A stretch of DNA of 64,000 bases, from contig JALBUN010000015.1 of the NCBI GenBank assembly GCA_025174535.1, forward strand, positions 432,501-496,500, given 5' to 3'. How positions within the stretch are numbered: position 1 is the first letter of the stretch; each line of letters begins with the position of its first letter. The notes beneath the pieces were generated by a model, which did no database searches, was not told the origin of the DNA, and saw only the letters and a program-made list of their open reading frames with translations. Shown piece by piece: positions 10,973 to 23,600 of the stretch. The position numbers and the translations under genes were made by a program. This DNA comes from Cantharellus purpuraceus. Lineage: Eukaryota > Basidiomycota > Agaricomycetes > Cantharellales > Hydnaceae.

Positions 10973-11880
10973 AACGTTGATCAATGGGTTAGACTATATG
11001 GATCTAAAGCAAAGTAATGACTATTAATCGTAGACATCACAAGACGCAATGGAAACAACTAACCTCTGGAAGCTCGAATCAGAGCGACAGACCCTTTCGG
11101 GCCTCGACCAGGCAATTTCTATACACGGTAAAATATCAAGATGGCTTTCATTGAAACAACTGGCGAAGAAAAAAAAAAAAAACAGCTAGACTGGCGAAGT
11201 TGGATGGTCAGCCAAAACCGAGCCTGCCAAAAAACTTAAGACACGAAGAACTGGAATTATATTTCATTCCAAGATGCTAAGTTATTGGTATCATATGTGT
11301 TGGAATGTGGAATGTGGAATGTATCTACAGTTTCACATGCCACAGCGAGTCAACAATAAGACGTGCCACTGTCCAGTTCCACTCGTACCATATCTCTCAT
11401 TTGTTCTACCACTGCGAACGTATACAAGACGATCGCAGTTGTTTCCTCTTCCTCAGTCGTATTCACATTATGCCGACTAAGGTGAGAAGCATTTAGATGA
11501 TATCATTAACCTTTGCTTATCTCTATTCTGTAGCTAAACCATACCGAAGAGCTAAATCTGTACAGATTACAATAATACGTTCAGCGGGTGCTTTCTAGTG
11601 ATGCTTGTGCCTGGCAGGGAATTGTGCGGTGTGAGGAGATTGAAAAATATAAGTCCGCCCGCAGAGCTCAGCTAAGTTATCTTCAGTTTTCAACCTCCTC
11701 CTCAGTGAGTTATGAAGTTTAACCTTGTTGCTAAAACCTAATCGTCACACAACTTCGCCGCGATGTACAGGCTGCACATATCTGGGTCAGTCAAACCAGT
11801 GATATCGTTGTATATCTTGAGTTTCCTCTCCTTAGCGTTTGCTTCATACAGATCGATTGAACCCTGGACTTGCAGCTACT
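10973..11880. other. Intergenic and 5' leader of the WOPR gene
   Basis: A TATA-like AAATATAAG lies at about 11645, then a pyrimidine-rich leader. A small upstream ORF begins at 11763 and runs to 11951 in another frame, overlapping the main start codon at 11881. A possible leader intron (GTCAGT..CCTTAG) lies about 11786-11834. No other gene is seen. Confidence 0.45.
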
Positions 11881-13452
11881 ATGTCTGCCGAAGCCAGCAC
11901 ATCTGCTCCCGTCCTGGACACTCAAGAGGACTCTGTGCCACCGTGGACTGATCCACCTTGGACGGGATGGATAGAGACTACAGGTGACGCATTATTGATT
12001 CTTGAGGCCGCCCGTCGTGGCATGATCCCCCGCGTTACGCGCCGTCTCGTTGACTCTGAGCGAAGAATGATCACATCTGGATCAGTCTTTGTGTTCGATG
12101 AAGATGAGAGTGGTATAAAACGTTGGACAGACGGTTTCTTCTGGAGTCCAAGTCGAATCTTGGGTAATTTCTTGGTGCGTCCTCGCTAGAACATTGTTTC
12201 CCACGGTAGGCTGACGGCACTATCAGCTGTATCGTGAGACGGATAAGAAGTCAGTTCTCCGTGGAGCACGGCCAATGGCACCAACGATTACTAGTCCTTC
12301 TATCCTTGTCCATGGTGCTGTGCAACACACTGGGCTTCGCAACGACTCTTCTACCCTGTCACGCCCGAAGAACATCGATTCTGGCGACGTGGATCGTGTT
12401 CGTGAAAGATCACTCTTTGGTAGTCTCACCAACAGCAAGAAGTTTAAGCCCCAAGGAATGATGAAGAAGGTTAGTTGCAGTGATATTTGGTGGGATTGGC
12501 AAACTGACATGTTTATTCAGACATTCTCTCTTTCAATCGGTGGGGTGGCACAGCATCTCATCTCATACTATAAGGTCGAAGATGTAGAGCAGGGTCGCCT
12601 TCGCACGCCTTCTTCGCTCCCTGAGCTTGCAGCACTTGAAATCAGCCCAGAGTATCTCGACAAGACTCACTTTCGCGTGCCGCCGCGCGTAGAATATGAT
12701 TCTGATGGTGTTCCTCGATACAGGTACGTGACAGCCATAAGACAAGTCTTTAGAAACACTAAGGATCTTGCAGAGGTGAGGCCGACGACCCGGAGTCCCC
12801 GCCGCTGGGAGTAGATGAACTATCCCCAGTAACATCAGTCGATGGCCCATCGGCTGCAGCACCTGGCAAGTCCAAACGGTCTCATCGACGATACGAACCA
12901 TATGGCGAAGCGACCTCCCCGAGGGGACGTCGTAAGCGGGCCGTGCAGTCAACTGATGACTCTCATACTGATGTGGAACAACCACAATCGCAACCCCAGC
13001 CTGCAGATTCCCCCGTCACCAGTTCGTCGTCCCCGCCCACGTCTCCCGTGGCACCGGGAGGGGGAGGATACGATTCCACCCTCTTTTATCAAGCGTATGG
13101 TAGCGTCCCCGGCCATGCTGGAAGCTACTTCCAGTTACCACCCGCAGGATACTATGCGCCTGGTCAATCCGTACCGTATACAACATATGCCTCCCCTGGA
13201 TCCGATTCACATCCGACATACCCTCCTCAGACAACCTTTTACCCACAGCCCATGCCGCCTCATGTGTATGCCCCATCTGGGCCGGGACAGGCGGTGCCTG
13301 TAGGAATGATGCACTATTATCAACCGGTCACAAATGGATGGCGTCATGGGAGCACTGGTGTTGTGAGTAGCGCCAAGACGGACCAAGGTGACCAGAAGAC
13401 TGTTCCCGGCGACGACGCGCAAGCTGCTGATAACGCGACCGTGAATGCGTGA
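11881..13452 (+). CDS. WOPR-domain (Gti1/Pac2 family) transcription regulator
   Basis: Nuclear DNA-binding regulator of the fungal Wor1/Ryp1/Gti1/Pac2 family, whose members control morphological and developmental switches. Four exons (11881-12174, 12227-12469, 12521-12723, 12774-13452) with introns of 50-52 bp give about 472 residues. WOPRa: WTGWIETTGDALLILEA then IPRVTRRL, RWTDGFFWSPSRILG and, across intron 1, NFLLYRETDKK. WOPRb: GMMKK then, across intron 2, TFSLSIGGVAQHLISYY, LRTPSSLPEL and YLDKTHFRVP. After intron 3 a basic patch (KSKRSHRRY, RGRRKR) may be a nuclear localisation signal, and the rest is low-complexity Pro/Tyr/Gln/Gly sequence typical of activation regions. An overlapping upstream ORF could lower translation. 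Confidence 0.93.
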
Positions 13453-14989
13453 ACTTTTACTTTTCCCCTTCTGTCGCATGCTTTGCATTGTCATGTGCTG
13501 ACTTGCTTTCGAAAGCTTTCGTACTGCTATTAGTCATCGGCTTTTTTTTTCCACATTGTCTGCCACCAATTGCCTCTTGTCACTGACGTCGGATGTCTTG
13601 TCTGTTTGGTTTGTTTGTTTCGTGGTAGATTTGCTGTATTGTTTTGTATATGATGTATGAAAGCTATCCAAGGTACTCACCTGCAGGATTGTGTTTTAAC
13701 TTGCTCTTTCTCATTTTTGTTTTGATTTTTTGGTTTGGAGCTCTGTTGCAGTTATATTCTTCGCTACTGGCCCTTCGCTAATTGTCAAACCATCTTGAGT
13801 GCGCTGTGAAGAATATATAATGTTTGTTTTACTGTCCGTGTGTTTCATCTAGGTGATGAAATGTTTTGTTAACCATTACTTGTACGTGAGACTCCAGTTC
13901 CTTGAGTGATGTTATATATTTATTATGTAGGCTGTCGCCTGTACAGACAGCTATGGATTACTGGTGCGTCCTGCATAACGTAGGACCCTTTGTGAAGGCA
14001 TAGTGGGTGGGTTAGGACGAAGGGCATATATTGCTGTGAATAATGCGTAATTCTAATACTAGGTTTAGGTAGAAAGCGCAGCATGATTTGTAGATCATCG
14101 AGCTGATCGAGATGAGATGCGAGCCACATGATGAAGGTACGTCGCGTATGCTAGGCTACGGCGCGTGAGCGTAGTAGATGAGTTGGCAACAATTGATATT
14201 GGGGTGGATGGGATGCGCAGGTAGCTGTGGAAAGGGGGTGGATAAAACGTATTTTTTATTTGAGGGTTGAGTTGACCTATTGGATTTTACGGAGGGTGGA
14301 TAGGGTGGATGGGCGAAGAGAAGACGAACCAGTGGAGAGACGGGGAACAACGGTATGTGGGAGGAGACATACCAAGTGAGCCGGAAAGGGAGGGCGGGAC
14401 TGTGCGAGTCTGCAGAGCGTAGTCTCGAGTCGTTACGAAACTTGAGTCACTAGTGGGAATATCATAGAGTTCGACAAGACTAGTCGAGCGGGAATCATGG
14501 TTGACATGTGTGAGAGAACATAGTGGGTTCTGACCGGCTAGTGAACATCTTGATAGGTAACACAGATGCCATAGTTTTACAGGAACAAGGGGATAGTTGC
14601 ATCACATATGAGGCGTTGATTGTTTCTAGAGGAAGTTTCATAGATGAATGTCAAATCAAACCCAAGTAGGAAACCTTTCAAAACAGCCTTTAGAATGAGA
14701 AACAGAAGGTAGCTATATAATAATTAGTCAATTAACCCACGAAAATTTGTGTACAGTCTAGGTCACTATTCGAGCTCGAGGATGCAGTGGCAAGTCACTT
14801 ATTAACTTCAGTAGCCTAAGACACGAACACGCCCATTAGATCAAACTGAAGTCAAGCGTCAGGTCCCTATCGTGAGTGACAGAGCAGAACTAGGTCCGTA
14901 GCAGCCTGAGCAACTTGTCTTGAAGGACATAATAGGCGCCGGCAGCAATTTAGCGCCAAGCCACGTCCTTCTCACAAGTCAGCTCAAGG
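13453..14989. other. Intergenic, no gene recognised
   Basis: 3' flank of the WOPR gene (T-rich, 13530-13900) and 5' flank of SEC13. Short ORFs on the minus strand (13923-14350) have no supporting features. Confidence 0.6.
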
Positions 14990-16424
14990 ATGGTACGTCG
15001 CTCAAGTCCTACCCATTGAGTCTCGCCTCATAGCTTGTCACATAGGCTACATCTACCGCGCCAAAATCAGTACCCGTAGAGACGGCACATGATGACATGA
15101 TTGTGCGTCGGATTTTATTTTGCAATGCATGTTGTTACTCACGAATGCTTGCCTATGATTTTTTACTATTAGCACGATGCTCAGTTGGACTACTATGGGA
15201 AAAGGCTTGCAACCTGCTCCTCTGATCGTTCTGTTAAAGTCTTTGAGGTCATCAATGGTGAAACACAAAAGAAGAATGGTCAGACGCTGAGAGGGTATGT
15301 GGTGATGGTTTCCTTGACCAATTAAGACATCTTATAGCTTTGTAGTCATAATGGTCCTGTTTGGCAGGTTGCCTGGGCGCACCCTAAATATGGACATATC
15401 CTCGCGTCATGCTCATACGACGGAAAAGTTTTCATATGGAAGGAGCAGCCACAAGGACAAGCTCAAGGAGGAGGCTTTGGCAGTTGGACAAAAATCAAAG
15501 AACACAGTCTTCATAGCGCGTCAGGTATGAGGTGAATATTGAACTTTGCAAACTTTACTGACTGATGTCCCTTTCTACACAGTTAACTCGGTGAGCTGGG
15601 CTCCCCATGAGCTGGGTGCGATTGTGGCGTGTGCATCTTCCGACGGCAAACTCTCAGTTCTTTCTTTCAAAAGTATGTCCCTATTCCACTTCACATTCGT
15701 TCACTGGCTTACAAGGACATTCCGGTCAGATGATGGGACATGGGGGGCAGATATATTTAATGGCCATGCCATCGGCTGTAATGCGGTCTCGTGGGCCCCT
15801 GCTACGCTTCCCGGATCTCTCATTTCTCCACAGCAGCAACAGCCGACTGCGCCTGGGGGAAGTCCCGATCAACCCACCCATGCAACAGTGAAAAGGTTCG
15901 CAAGCGCCGGATGCGACAACCTAGTGAAGATCTGGGGCTTCAGGTACGTCTCTTCCGTCACACTAGGTGTCATGCGTAAATCCTTAATCGTACTGGAATG
16001 AAGAGATGATCAGCAAGCGTGGGTTGAAGAAGAAACACTGGAGGGACATACTGACTGGGTTCGCGATGTTGCTTGGGCGCCGAACATTGGTCTTCCACGT
16101 TCATATATTGCCACGGCATCTCAAGTAAGCCCTTTGATGACAGTTGACCATTGCATTCCATGATACTCATGCATTTGTCGTTCTTAGGATAAAACAGTAC
16201 TTATTTGGACCAAAGACACTCCCACCTCGCCTTGGGTGAAGACTCCGCTGGATCCGTCGTCCATGTCTGGTGCATATAGTAGTAGGTTTCCTGATGTTGT
16301 TTGGCGTGTTTCGTGGAGCCTTGCGGGAAATATCCTGGCGGTTAGTTGTGGAGATGGCAAGGTTACCTTGTGGAAGGAGAGGCTCAAGGGCGGCTGGGAA
16401 TGTGTAAGTGAGCTGGCAAGTTAG
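14990..16424 (+). CDS. SEC13: Sec13, WD40 protein of the COPII coat and nuclear pore
   Basis: A beta-propeller that pairs with Sec31 in the outer COPII cage and also sits in the Nup84/Y complex of the nuclear pore. Eight exons: 14990-14992, 15046-15102, 15173-15294, 15346-15524, 15583-15672, 15730-15943, 16004-16124 and 16188-16424 give 340 residues, the usual size. The first exon is only the ATG; the next exon continues [19 protein letters not shown] and then [19 protein letters not shown], the Sec13 signature start. WD-type repeats follow: [55 protein letters not shown] and [11 protein letters not shown]. Introns are 51-70 bp. No lesions seen; it is the last host gene before the repeat island. 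Confidence 0.95.
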
Positions 16425-16874
16425 TTCCAAATCCATCAGGGAAGACTGTATGTGCGATAATGTCTAATTTCTTCCTGCATGGGTGGCGAGTATGATGCCT
16501 AAGATATTTATGATGTTGGACACTAGAAAATGATGATCACGCGAAATATGGGTACCGATGGTATTCTGGTATAAGTCACGTGATCTGAAATTTAGCTCCA
16601 ATCAAGAACCCTTTGAGCGCGAGGATGTGGATAGAATCTGTAGGTCAGGAGCTAGTACTGGTCCGTGCTGGTATGAGTGAAACGGTTATGTTTTTTTTTT
16701 TTTTCTCAGCTTGTAGTGTACACTTCAACACTTCCCTCTGAGTTAAGAAGAATTTCTTGGAGCGAATGAAACAGAACTTGTCTAGGCCATGCCTAGTTTT
16801 TGAACCAGATAGGTGTGCTGCACCAAATGTTTTGGAACCTGCAAAATTATGGTGTTAGGGCAAACTTTAAATCA
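16425..16874. other. Edge of the repeat island; fragment of an LTR-element end
   Basis: 3' flank of SEC13 with a run of about 16 T near 16691. The last 80 bases (from about 16795), read on the minus strand, match about 46495-46545 (GTTTGCCCTAA.ACCATAATTTTG..GGTTCC), so this is a fragment of the same element whose LTR starts near 46607. Gypsy copy 2 inserted into or next to it. Confidence 0.55.
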
Positions 16875-16900
16875 TGTTATGCACTAGGTCCGATTGGGGG

Positions 16901-17053
16901 TTGGAGATTGGGTTGGAGATTGGGTTGGAGATTGGGTTGGAGATTGGGTTGGAGATTGGGTTGGAGATTGGGTTGGAGATTGGGTTGGAGATTGGGTTGG
17001 AGATTGGGTTGGAGATTGGGTTGGAGATTGGGTTGGAGATTGGGTTGGAGATT
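16901..17053. repeat. 12-bp minisatellite (TTGGAGATTGGG), 13 units
   Basis: Thirteen TTGGAGATT cores at exact 12-bp spacing. The same unit occurs 2-5 times, with CpG-type changes, at the equivalent place in the other G1 LTRs (about 19665-19705, 49225-49300, 56515-56575, 59460-59495). The array is open in several frames, producing meaningless repetitive ORFs. Confidence 0.95.
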
Positions 17054-17327
17054 GGGTCGGAGTTGGAGAGGGAGTTGGGGTACATTGTGGGGGTCGGAAC
17101 AGACTTGGCTTCAGCTTATGTGCTGCGCCCTCACTAATACCGGTGTCTGAGATTTCAGGGATGGAGTACGGCTTAGAGAATTAGGATCGGACTTAGGAAC
17201 TAGGTGTGATTTGATATTTGAACTGGGGAATGAAGTCCCCAGTTGGGCAGCTTAAATACATATTTGAAATCTAATAATAATTACTCCGGTGATGGGTCTC
17301 TGAGGCCGACAGCCTTACATGAGTATG

Positions 17328-17906
17328 TGTTAAGTGCTGAAAACTTGGAGTTTAAAGGAGTAGCTGGTGTTCGGATACTAGTGAGGAAGGGGATGGGACT
17401 TTACTGTTCCAGTTCGACCGGAGACAGATGGGGACAAATAACTATTGAGTCGGATCGAGTGGACTTGGCTTCAACTTATGTGTTACGCCCCCTCAAATCG
17501 TCAGTCCAATATTTCGGAGTTCAGAGTACGGAGTTGGATCAAGGATCCGGAGTTTGACTTGTCAAGAAGATACTTGTCAAGAAGCTAGTAACCAAGAAGC
17601 TGATGGGGAATCTTAGTCGATATACGAACTACTGTAACATACAAGAAGTAGCCCGTATAAGTATGTAGAGAATTGAATGGTAAAACTAAAAGCGATAAGA
17701 CAATAAGACTAATATGGAATACAACATGGAAAGGAGTTTGGAGTTTGGACTCATGTCCAAACTAATACTAAACAATTAGAAAGTATAACGGTTGTTATAA
17801 CCCATAAGAAGAAGACTACTAATGAGGAGAACAATGGCAGGGTCTGGAGTTGACGGAGGTGGAGATGGAATCCGGAGATTGGAACTCGGTGTTACAGGAT
17901 GTAACA
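17328..17906 (-). repeat. Solo LTR, gypsy family G2
   Basis: 579 bp from TGTTAAGTGCTG to GATGTAACA, flanked by the 5-bp target duplication GTATG (17323-17327 and 17907-17911). It is inserted in the G1 LTR; related copies lie at 22447, 40411 and 58474. No internal sequence remains, so it arose by LTR-LTR recombination. Confidence 0.92.
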
Positions 17907-18227
17907 GTATGTCTGAGTCTGATGGGAATGGATGTCCGGGTTCCTATGGTGATGCTGATGCATCAATCAGAACCAGACATGGATGGGTGAGATTTGGCAG
18001 TGACAATCAGACAGATAGATGGAGACGTGATGGTTCCCAAATGGAGTATAGATTTCATATGTGTGGGGTGGATCAGACGGGGATCTGGGCATTAATGAAT
18101 ATAGTCATAACAGTATCTCTCCATTTAAGGCCGAGCCCCTGAGGCCTCATGTCCGTGGATTGAATAGGTGAGACGGTTGGGCGCAGTCGGAGTTATACTG
18201 GGGGTCTGGAGACATAAAAGGAGGGGC

Positions 18228-20474
18228 ATGATTGAGGTCTTATCCTCAACAATGTCAAACCCTTTGGCAAACATGAGTGTGGCCAAGCTTTAGCAGTTGC
18301 TCCTGGCCCAACAGAAGGAAGAGGAAGAGGAGCGGAGACGGAGGGAGGAGGAGGAGGCAGAACAGAGACAGAAGGGGGAGGAGGAAGCAGAATGGAGATG
18401 GAAGGAGGAGCAGGAAGCGGAATGGAGATGGAAGGAGGAGGAGGTGGAACAGAGATGGAAGGAGGAGGAGGCAGAATGGAGATGGAAGGAGGAGGAGGAG
18501 GAGTGGAGATGAAAGGAGGAGGTGGAGATGGAACGGAGAAGGAGGGAGGAAGAAGTGAAAGCTGAGCGAGCCCGCAGGGTCAAGGAACTTGCGGCCACAA
18601 TGGAGGCTGTGAGACTGAAGGAAGTGGAAGAGCAGGTGCATGAGCTAGAAGCCACCATGGAGGTAGAGGAGGAGGTGACCGGGGCAGGGGTGACTAGTCA
18701 CCTGGGGAGTCCGAGTGTGCCAATACGGGCAGGGACCCCTGAGGTCACCATTATCTCGATTACGCAGATGGAGTCAACCCGTCCGACGACTGCCCCTATG
18801 GTAGACTTGCTGTTACGTCTGTGGTCACGGCCGTTATTTGCAGTGGGTGCGGCTGAGGAAGATGATGTGGCGGAGGTGGAGAGGGTGGAGGTGGAGGTGG
18901 ACCCCAATGCCAATATGGAGCTCGATGCAAATGTGGAGCCAGAGGCAGGTGTGGATGTTGGGACGGATATGGAGCTGGATCTGACCTCAAATTGCTACGA
19001 GGAGATGGCTTGGGTAGCCGTGGTTGAAGCTCACAAAAGGGCAGAGCTCTATGCTGCTACCACCAAGAAGAACCTTGAGGTCACGGTTTTTTCATTGAAG
19101 GCACACCCAAGTGCTGATACAGAGAGGCGGGAGGCAAAGTGGAGAATCACATGTTGGCGACCTGTAAGAAGGAGCTGTGTGTTATGACTATATTCATTAA
19201 CGACCAGATCCCCATCCGATCCACTCAGATCCCCACGCATATGAAATCTATACTCCATTTGGAAACTGCCACGTCTGTCCGATTGCCACTGCCGATTCTG
19301 CCCATCCATCTCCGGTTCCGATTGATGCATCACCATCACCATAGGAACCCGGACATCCATCCCCGTTGGACTCGGACATACTCATGTAAGGCCATCGGCC
19401 TCAGAGACCCATTACCGGAGTAATTATTATTAGATTTCAAAATATGTATTTAAGTTGCCCAACTGGGGACTTCATTCCCCAGTTCGAATATCAAATCACG
19501 CCTAGTTCCTAAGTCCAATCCTAACTCTCTAAGTCCAATCCTAACTCTCTAAGTCCAATCCTAACTCTCTAAGTCGTACTCTGTCTCCGAAATCTCGCAC
19601 ACTGGTATTAGTGAGGGCACAGCACATAAGCTGAAGCCAAGTCCGTTCCGACCCCCACGACGTACTCCGACTCCAACCCAACCTCTGACCCAATCTCCAA
19701 CTCCCAATTGGACCTAGTGCATAACACTGTGTGTCGCTAGGTCAGTGATCCAGCTTTGCAAGCGTGAGATGGAGAAGGTGGCAGTGGAACAGCAGGACAA
19801 GGAGGAGGAGAGAGAGCACTTGGAGGCCGCGTCAAGAAGGAGCGGACCACCCAAGGCTCTGGCTCCAACGGAGCCATTCGGTGGGCCTGGTGTAATTTGC
19901 GACTTGTGTCGTGATGCGGGCATGGAGTGTGTGTGGCCTACCGGCCCAACTCGCTGCCTTCGGTCCTGCGATCGTTGTTGGGGTTGGAAAGGAGGGTGTA
20001 GGATCGATGGAAAGTTCGATCCCTGGAGTCGGAGCGTCAAGCCCTGACTAGTGGTACAAGGAGGGGCGGAGAAAGAATCAGAAGGTCGTCCAACCAAAAA
20101 GCGGCGGACAGAGACAGGTGCTGTGGCAGGTGGGTAGCAGTGTTGGATTGGAAGGGGCAACGATCGGTGCAGGTACAGGGTGCGTCTCTGCGCCCAACAG
20201 TACCGTGGGCCAGCTTATCCAGCTGGTTAACCTTCAGTTGGAGCACCTCTGGCAGATGGAGGGGTTGTTAGTGGACTTGGTGAAGACGATGAAACAGAAG
20301 GAGGTTCGGCAGACTGCTGAGTTGCGTTGGCTGCAGAAGTTCATGGCCCCCTTGGATGAGGATTCAGATATGGGGGATGAGAAAGATTGGGTGTCGGATG
20401 TAGAGAGTGATGATGAGTTGGAGATGGAGCCTGAGGTAGACAAGGGGAAGGGAAAAAGGAAACACAATGTATAA
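18228..20474 (+). pseudogene. Opposite-strand ORF of G1 copy 2: coiled-coil/Zn2Cys6-like protein, broken
   Basis: Copy of the 568-residue protein at 54239-55945. The start MIEVLSSTMSNPLA is kept, but an early TAG stop occurs where the intact copy has Glu (AELEQ). A Lys/Glu/Arg-rich coiled coil follows, then the conserved ELYAATTKKNLEV block. At 19180 a solo G1 LTR with its own target duplication interrupts the frame. After it the cysteine cluster is present (CDLCRDAGMEC...CDRCWGWKGGC), then a TGA stop, then the acidic tail WVSDVESDDELE. It cannot make the full protein. Confidence 0.88.
19180..19726 (+). repeat. Solo G1 LTR inside the opposite-strand ORF
   Basis: TGTTATGACTATATTC to GTGCATAACA, with the target duplication CTGTG on both sides (19175-19179, 19727-19731). 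Removing it restores the sequence AAGAAGGAGCTGTG / TGTCGCTAGGTC seen uninterrupted near 60950. It contains a 20-bp unit (CCTAACTCTCTAAGTCCAAT) repeated three times at about 19513-19573. Confidence 0.93.
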
Positions 20475-20632
20475 CATAAGAAATGAAAATGAAAATGATT
20501 GTAATATTTCAGAGCAGAGAAAAATGGGGTGGAGTGAGATTCCTTTGGAGTTTTGGGTAGACTTGTAATTCCTTTTGTGACTTGTAATAAAATGATGATG
20601 CAAAATAATAGAATTAGCATCAGTAATGGAAC

Positions 20633-23600
20633 TTAAAGATTCATAAGAGGGCCAGGTTTGTCTGGATAAGCGGAGTGAAAATCAGAGACGGATTTGGATG
20701 TGTGATCGAGTTTGGACGCGGAGATCCATGAGGACTCTTCATTGGTGCCTTCGTATCCAGTCCATTTGACTAAGTACTGGAGCTTGCACTTGTATCGACA
20801 ATTGATCTTCAAGTCCAGGATCTCAGATATCTCATATTTGTTTTCTCCTTCAATGATGATCGGGGGAGGTGGAGGTTGGGTGCGACCGGAGATCTTGTTT
20901 GTAGTAGCAGGTTTGAGCATTGATATATGGAAGACTGGATGAACTGCTCGGAAGTGGTCAGGGAGGCAGAGGGTGAAGGACCTGCTGCCTGCATGAGCAA
21001 TGACCTCATAAGGACCTAAGTATTTCTTGGAGAGTTTCTTTGATGGATGGGTGGTCCGGAAGTGTTCAGCCTTAACGAATACTTTGTCTCCGAGTTGCAG
21101 GTCTGGAGCCGGAATGCGGCGTCGGTCTGCGGAGACTTGACATTGTTTCTGAGCATCGGAGATGGTCTCTCGGAGATGTTGGTGTAGTTGATTGAGGTTG
21201 GTTACAAATTGATGGGCTTTGGTGGAGGCAAGTTCCTTCTTGGGGTGGATGGAGATGTTCGGATGGTAGCCTTTATTAGCAAAGAACGGAGAGATGCCAG
21301 TAGTCGCATTTGGAGCGTTGTTGTAGGCAAACTCTGCGATCGGAAGTAGATCAGCCCAGTTGTCCTGTTGATAGTTACAATAGACTTGGAGATATTGCTC
21401 CAGGGACTGATTCATTCATTCTGTTTGTCTGTCTCCCTTAGGGTGGTATCCAGAGGTGAAATGAAGCTTCATGTTGAGGGCCTTTCCTAATGTGCGGAAG
21501 AAGGAGGAGACGAACTCTGAGCCCTGATCGGATGTGACATGCGATGGGACTCCATGTTTAGAGAATACGTGGAGAATGAACAACTTAGCTAGTGAGGCAG
21601 AGGTGATGGTGTCATGCGTCGGAATGAATAGTGACTGTTTAGTGAACCTGTCGACATCACGAGTATGGTGTCAAATCCGAGTGATGGGGGGAGCTTCTCT
21701 ATGAAATCTATGGAGATGGAGTTCCATGATTGCTCCGGGACCAGAAGTTGCTTAAGTGTTCCGTAGGGTTTGTGCCTTTGCAATTTTGAGTGCATACACA
21801 TGGTACAGGAGTTACAGTAGTGTTGAATGTATTCTCGCATTTTTGGCCATACGTAGTCTCGTCGGATTAATCCTAGTGTGTGATTTTGCCCAAAATGGCC
21901 GGAGATCGGGTGATCATGATAATACTGCAAAACTCGGAGTTGGAGACCATTGGCATTGGGGACGTATATCTGGTCATTGTGTCAGAGGTGTCCTTTGGGG
22001 TCAAGTGACCATTTTGGATCAGAAGGGTTGTACAAGTGTTTAACTGCAACAGGATCGGATCGGAGTGATGAGTGGATGTCAGAGTGGAGTTGGTTGATGT
22101 CCATAATGGTGACAGCTCAGAGGGTGGGAGTCATGAGGGTGGATGCCTGTAGGGACGATGCCAGCTGCATGTTAGTGAACACCAGGATGAAAGTTGTGTG
22201 GGTTTACAGTGGCATAGTCACTACTCCCTTCTTTAGGGTAGACGTCCCAGCATCTAGTTAACGCGTCGGGCTTTGCTCCGAGTTGACCAGGATGGAAACG
22301 GATAACAAGGTTGAACTGTGACAGGTATTCGGACCATCGGACTTGTCTCCAGGTGAGCAGTTTCGTTGTGGAGAAGTATTCCAAGTTCTTGTGGTCCATT
22401 ATGACGTCCACCAGATCGGGGGGGCCTTTGAGGTAGTGTCTCCATATGTTACATCCTGTAACACCGAGTTCCGATCTCCGGATTCCATCTCCACCTCCAT
22501 CAACTCCACCTCCGTCAACTCTGGACCCCACCATTGTTCTCCTCATTAGTAGTCTTCTTCTTATGGGTTACAACAACCGTTATACTTTCTAATTGTTTAG
22601 TATTAGTTTGGACATGAGTCCAAACTCCAAACTCCTTTCCATGTTGTATTCCATATTAGTCTTATTGTCTTATCGCTTTTAGTTTTACCATTCAATTCTC
22701 TACATACTTATATGGGCTACTTCTTGTATGTTACAGTAGTTCGTATATCAACTAAGATTCCCCATCAGCTTCTTGGTTACTAGCTTCTTGACAAGTATCT
22801 TCTTGACAAGTTGAACTCTGGATCCTTGATCCAACTCCGTACTCCGAACTCCGAAATATTGGACTGACGATTCGAGGGGCACAACACATAAGTTGAAGCC
22901 AAGTCCACTCGATCCGACTCAATAGTTATTTGTCCCCATCTGTCTCCGGTCGAACTGGAACAGTAAAGTCCCATCCCCTTCCTCACTAGTATCCGAACAC
23001 CAGCTACTCCCTTAAACTCCGAGTTTTCAGCACTTAACACTTGTCCATCATCTCTCCGGATGATGGACAGGATTGCAGCAAGTGCATAGTCAGAGGCATT
23101 GGTCTCTAATAGGATAGGAATGTCTGGAACCCAATGAGTCAGTATTGGAGCGGAAGTAAAGGCCTTTTTCAAGGTCTCAAAGCTCTGTCTACATTCATCA
23201 GTGAAATTCCATTGGGTACCCTTCCTAGTAAGTCGGGTGAGCGGAATGGTGATATTGGAGTAGCTGTAAATGAAGCAGTGGTAGAAATTGGCGAACCCCA
23301 GGAAGGACTGTACGTCTTTGACTTTCCATGGTTCTGGCCATTCCTGTATGGCTTTGATTTTGTCATTGGACATTGTCAGTCCTGCCAGGGAGAGGATATA
23401 GCCTAGATACTCAACCGAGTCAGAGTGGAATTCACATTTGTTGGTGCAGGTGAAGAGGCCATGTTTTTGGAGATGTGGGAGTACTTCTTGGACATGTGTC
23501 CAATGCTCTTCTTCATTGTCTGAATATACCAAAATGTCGTCTAAGTAAACAAGGATGGTCACATCAAGGAGGTCGGCGAAGGTATCATTCATGAACCTCT

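Larger units (their letters stand above)
16875..18112 (-). repeat. 3' LTR of G1 copy 2, with nested G2 LTR and expanded minisatellite
   Basis: Minus-strand LTR: TGTTATGCACTAGG at the left and GTCATAACA at the right, matching the LTRs at 48776 and 56063. It is longer because of a G2 LTR insertion (584 bp with its target duplication) and because the 12-bp repeat near its end has 13 units instead of 4-5. Confidence 0.9.

Noticed and set aside
16901..17053. Telomere-like repeat
   Set aside because: The G-rich unit is 12 bp (TTGGAGATTGGG), not TTAGGG, and it is part of an LTR found elsewhere.
16800..17184. Repetitive ORFs (GWRLGWRL, SNPISNPI and similar)
   Set aside because: Translations of the 12-bp minisatellite in the LTR.
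18255..18658. Leu/Ser-rich minus-strand ORFs
   Set aside because: Mirror of the Lys/Glu-rich coiled coil on the plus strand; the same shadow appears at 55500-55982 and 60010-60417.
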